Part shown: positions 6,144 to 7,411 of the stretch, one piece after another
Layout: each line of letters begins with the position of its first letter
Numbering within the stretch: the first letter of the stretch is position 1
Assembly (NCBI GenBank): GCA_003645495.1
Contig: QNFK01000080.1
Coordinates: forward strand, 1 to 7,411
Source: Gammaproteobacteria bacterium
GTDB taxonomy: Bacteria > Pseudomonadota > Gammaproteobacteria > Steroidobacterales > Woeseiaceae
DNA: 7,411 nt
Direction of reading: 5' to 3'
Made by a program: the position numbers and the translations under genes
The notes under the pieces: generated by a model
What the model saw: the letters and a program-made list of their open reading frames with translations, nothing else
What the model was told of the DNA's origin: nothing
The model's database searches: none

Positions 6144-6410
6144 ATGAATTGCAAGTCAAAATGGATCATCGCATCAGTATTTCTTCTCTCGAACCTCATG
6201 GTCGAGCCCGCTTTCGCCGATGGATCCATGCGTTGTGGAACACACATCATCAGTAGTGGCGAGCGACGCGGCCCCGACAAATATGAGGTGCTGAAGAAGT
6301 GCGGCGAACCCACGAATCGATCTGGCAGTACTTGGACTTACGAACAATCCGGGGGTGCTACTCGCGTCGTGGTATTCGACCATAGTGGTAAGGTATCGCG
6401 CATAAATTAA
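6144..6410 (+). CDS. DUF2845 domain secreted protein
   Basis: A small exported protein of 88 residues. The signal peptide (KSKWIIASVFLLSNLMV, cut after AFA near residue 25) leaves a mature chain of about 63 residues. This carries the DUF2845 pattern: MRCGTHIISSGERRGPDKYE, VLKKCGEPTNR, a Trp-Tyr element (WTY, 64-66), and a C-terminal strand with FDHSGKVSRI. The two cysteines (31 and 53) could form one disulfide. Family members are periplasmic and have no proven function; the VLxKCGEP strip recalls the BamE/SmpA small fold, a resemblance only. The start is ATG 6144 with GGAGG eight bases upstream, a near-ideal ribosome site; the longer frame from 6114 is rejected. It follows the secreted gene at 5565 by 48 bases and both products go to the periplasm. 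Confidence 0.85.
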   Translation: MNCKSKWIIASVFLLSNLMVEPAFADGSMRCGTHIISSGERRGPDKYEVLKKCGEPTNRSGSTWTYEQSGGATRVVVFDHSGKVSRIN

Positions 6411-6500
6411 GTCTCTAATGACATCATTTCACTTCATCTGCCATCTGAATGAATCTGCAGAGAACGCCTTTTCCGGCTAATCGAAAGGCCACTGCTGGCT

Positions 6501-6552
6501 GAAAGCGGACTCTGAATTGGACCATTTTCGGGACACCCCAGCGTCCGCTATC
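6501..6552. repeat. Dispersed palindromic repeat, copy C (paired units)
   Basis: GAAAGCGGAC at 6501-6510 and GTCCGCTATC at 6543-6552 are inverted relative to each other (9 of 10 positions), around a 32-nt loop containing TCTGAATTGGACC. Related sequence (GCGGAC ... TCTGAATTGACC) follows copy D at 7205-7233. It lies downstream of the DUF2845 gene. Confidence 0.6.
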
Positions 6553-6630
6553 GGGAAAAGCCGACATTTACACTTCGCACTAATAGCATTGTCTGGCGCC
6601 AGTTTCCGGCGAACTGAGATGGTCGGCACC

Positions 6631-6652
6631 TCATCAGAACATCATCAGAAAC
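6631..6652. repeat. Short tandem direct repeat
   Basis: Two 11-bp units, TCATCAGAACA and TCATCAGAAAC, differ only in their last two bases. They sit about 80 bases ahead of the lipoprotein gene start. Function unknown and possibly none. Confidence 0.4.
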
Positions 6653-6732
6653 AAATCAGAGTTTAGTCAGGCCAAAGCGCTCTATGGGCGCCATCATTTG
6701 TGGCAGTTGAAGTGGCTACAGAAGGTGTGGAT

Positions 6733-7107
6733 ATGAGATACATTATGTTACTTGTTGGTTTGATAGTTCTGAACGGCTGTAGCAGTGGTGATGAGTTTGG
6801 TATCACGTGCGGCGGGGAGGCAGGCATAAAACCTGCGAACAATCCGCCTCCTCCAGGAAGCAACGATTACCGTATGGCGCAATGCGAGATTTTCTATGAC
6901 GGTAGTTTCTGGGGCCACTGTCCTTCCAATAATGATTTGTCGTTGCGTGAAAACCAACCAATATTCACCGCATTAATGGACTGTCAAACTGCGCTCGGTT
7001 TCGAGCAACAAGATGATCCACTGGTGTGGGACGACAGCCAGGCGATCGTGATAGAGGATGGGCAATCCAACTCTTCTGTGCAGGCACACTCTAAAATAAA
7101 GGGGTGA
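6733..7107 (+). CDS. Small cysteine-rich lipoprotein, unknown
   Basis: A 124-residue protein with the signal MRYIMLLVGLIVLNGC: lipobox LNGC at 13-16, lipid on Cys16, Ser at +2 (outer-membrane sorting). The start ATG 6733 has AAGG seven bases upstream; the longer frame from 6700 is a read-through of the leader. The mature chain is hydrophilic, with four further cysteines (26, 51, 63, 84) suited to two disulfides, a Pro-rich linker NNPPPPG (36-42), and a YDGSFWGHCPSNND segment around residues 55-68. The C-terminal third is acidic (DDPLVWDDSQAIVIEDG) and then Ser/Gln-rich, with no recognised domain. I do not recognise the family. It appears monocistronic: a repeat-laden gap lies upstream and gatB lies convergent downstream. 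Confidence 0.7.
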   Translation: MRYIMLLVGLIVLNGCSSGDEFGITCGGEAGIKPANNPPPPGSNDYRMAQCEIFYDGSFWGHCPSNNDLSLRENQPIFTALMDCQTALGFEQQDDPLVWDDSQAIVIEDGQSNSSVQAHSKIKG

Positions 7108-7156
7108 ATGCAGAAATTTCACTTACATTGGAAGAGGTTCTTGACGAAACAAATTA

Positions 7157-7176
7157 CCGGGAAAATGTTTTCCTGG
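7157..7176. terminator. Hairpin between convergent genes, candidate terminator
   Basis: CCGGGAAAA-TG-TTTTCCTGG forms a nine-pair stem in RNA with one G-U pair, on either strand, 50 bases after the lipoprotein stop and about 100 bases after the gatB stop. There is no long U-tract after it, so it is a candidate only; it sits between two genes that face each other. Confidence 0.4.
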
Positions 7177-7187
7177 GACCATCCAAA

Positions 7188-7210
7188 GTCCGCTTTCGGG
7201 AAATGCGGAC
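7188..7210. repeat. Dispersed palindromic repeat, copy D
   Basis: GTCCGC-TTTCGGGAAAT-GCGGAC is a perfect six-base stem with an 11-nt loop, followed directly by the 8-bp palindrome GTTCGAAC (7211-7218) and then TCTGAATTGACC as in copy C. With the hairpin at 7157-7176 it may close both convergent transcripts. Confidence 0.6.
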
Positions 7211-7279
7211 GTTCGAACGCGATCTGAATTGACCCTGCCTGAATGGTGGAGTCTTATCTATTACAGCGACCTGTCAGAC

Positions 7280-7411
7280 TCAGTCCGCCAGCATCTTCCT
7301 GATGATCTCATTAACCTGGCCCGGGTTTGCCTTGCCGCCGGTTTCCTTCATTACCTGGCCCACGAAAAACCCGAGTAATTTTTCTTTGCCGGCCCGGTAG
7401 TCGGCTGCCTG
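7280..7411 (-). CDS. gatB: Aspartyl/glutamyl-tRNA amidotransferase subunit B, C-terminal fragment
   Basis: The last 43 residues of GatB, running off the right edge; the stop TGA is at 7282-7280. The translated end is QAADYRAGKEKLLGFFVGQV then MKETGGKANPGQVNEIIRKM and LAD. The strips RAGKEKLLGFFVGQVMK and GGKANPGQVNEII are the conserved C-terminal YqeY-like helical tail of GatB, which contacts tRNA. GatB is part of the GatCAB complex, which converts Glu-tRNA(Gln) or Asp-tRNA(Asn) to the amide form in the cytosol. The fragment is a standard terminus without damage. gatA and gatC probably lie further right, since gatB is usually last in a gatCAB operon; that is inferred. The frame is clear although it is short. 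Confidence 0.93.
   Translation of the reverse strand, partial: QAADYRAGKEKLLGFFVGQVMKETGGKANPGQVNEIIRKMLAD

Larger units (their letters stand above)
6411..6732. other. Intergenic region, 322 bases, with repeats
   Basis: It contains dispersed repeat copy C (about 6487-6568) and two near-identical 11-bp units TCATCAGAACA and TCATCAGAAAC at 6631-6652. No RNA gene or small open frame with a ribosome site was recognised. The promoter for the lipoprotein gene at 6733 should lie here but no good hexamer pair was found. Confidence 0.5.

Noticed and set aside
5801..6313. Minus-strand frame of 170 codons
   Set aside because: It is antisense to two genes with signal peptides and good ribosome sites; the product is Ser/Arg-rich with no pattern.

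Overview
The window looks like a piece of a free-living, probably marine or soil, gammaproteobacterial chromosome. This is inferred from mid-range base composition, the DUF6090 and DUF2845 protein families, several secreted or lipid-anchored proteins with Gram-negative signals, and dispersed intergenic palindromes with a GTCCGC/GCGGAC stem of the kind common in such genomes. The lineage is a judgement from pattern, not a proven assignment. No rRNA, tRNA, CRISPR array or transposase gene was seen.

Layout: (1) 3-755 (+) is the 3' part of a DUF6090 membrane-anchored protein whose frame stays open to the left edge. (2) 756-1112 has no gene but holds a 232-bp element with 20-bp terminal inverted repeats (825-1056), MITE-like, followed by a degenerate dispersed repeat. 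(3) 1113-2966 (-) is a tight three-gene operon read leftwards: alpha/beta hydrolase, RraA/HMG-aldolase-type protein (4-nt ATGA overlap) and a small KdgF-like cupin. (4) 3043-3522 (+) is an Lrp/AsnC regulator transcribed divergently from that operon, across a gap with two palindromes; it is the obvious candidate regulator. (5) 3544-3837 (-) is a small XRE-type helix-turn-helix regulator whose last ten residues have been pushed out of frame by one base. (6) 4064-5251 (+) is a lipoprotein of the serine beta-lactamase/penicillin-binding fold with SxxK and HTG motifs but an Asn where the YxN tyrosine is expected. (7) 5565-6095 and 6144-6410 (+) are two secreted cysteine-containing proteins, the second a DUF2845 protein, probably one transcript. 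(8) 6733-7107 (+) is a small unknown cysteine-rich lipoprotein. (9) 7280-7411 (-) is the C-terminal end of GatB, the amidotransferase subunit, convergent with the lipoprotein gene.

The only group of genes that clearly works together is the hydrolase-aldolase-cupin operon with its divergent Lrp regulator. It resembles a small catabolic module: ester or C-C hydrolysis, then retro-aldol cleavage or decarboxylation of an oxo-acid, with a cupin acting on a sugar-acid-like or ring-opened intermediate. The substrate cannot be told from the sequence. The rest is a string of single envelope genes separated by 170-360-bp intergenic stretches carrying copies of the palindromic repeat family. Nothing here amounts to a clear new defence or mobile system.
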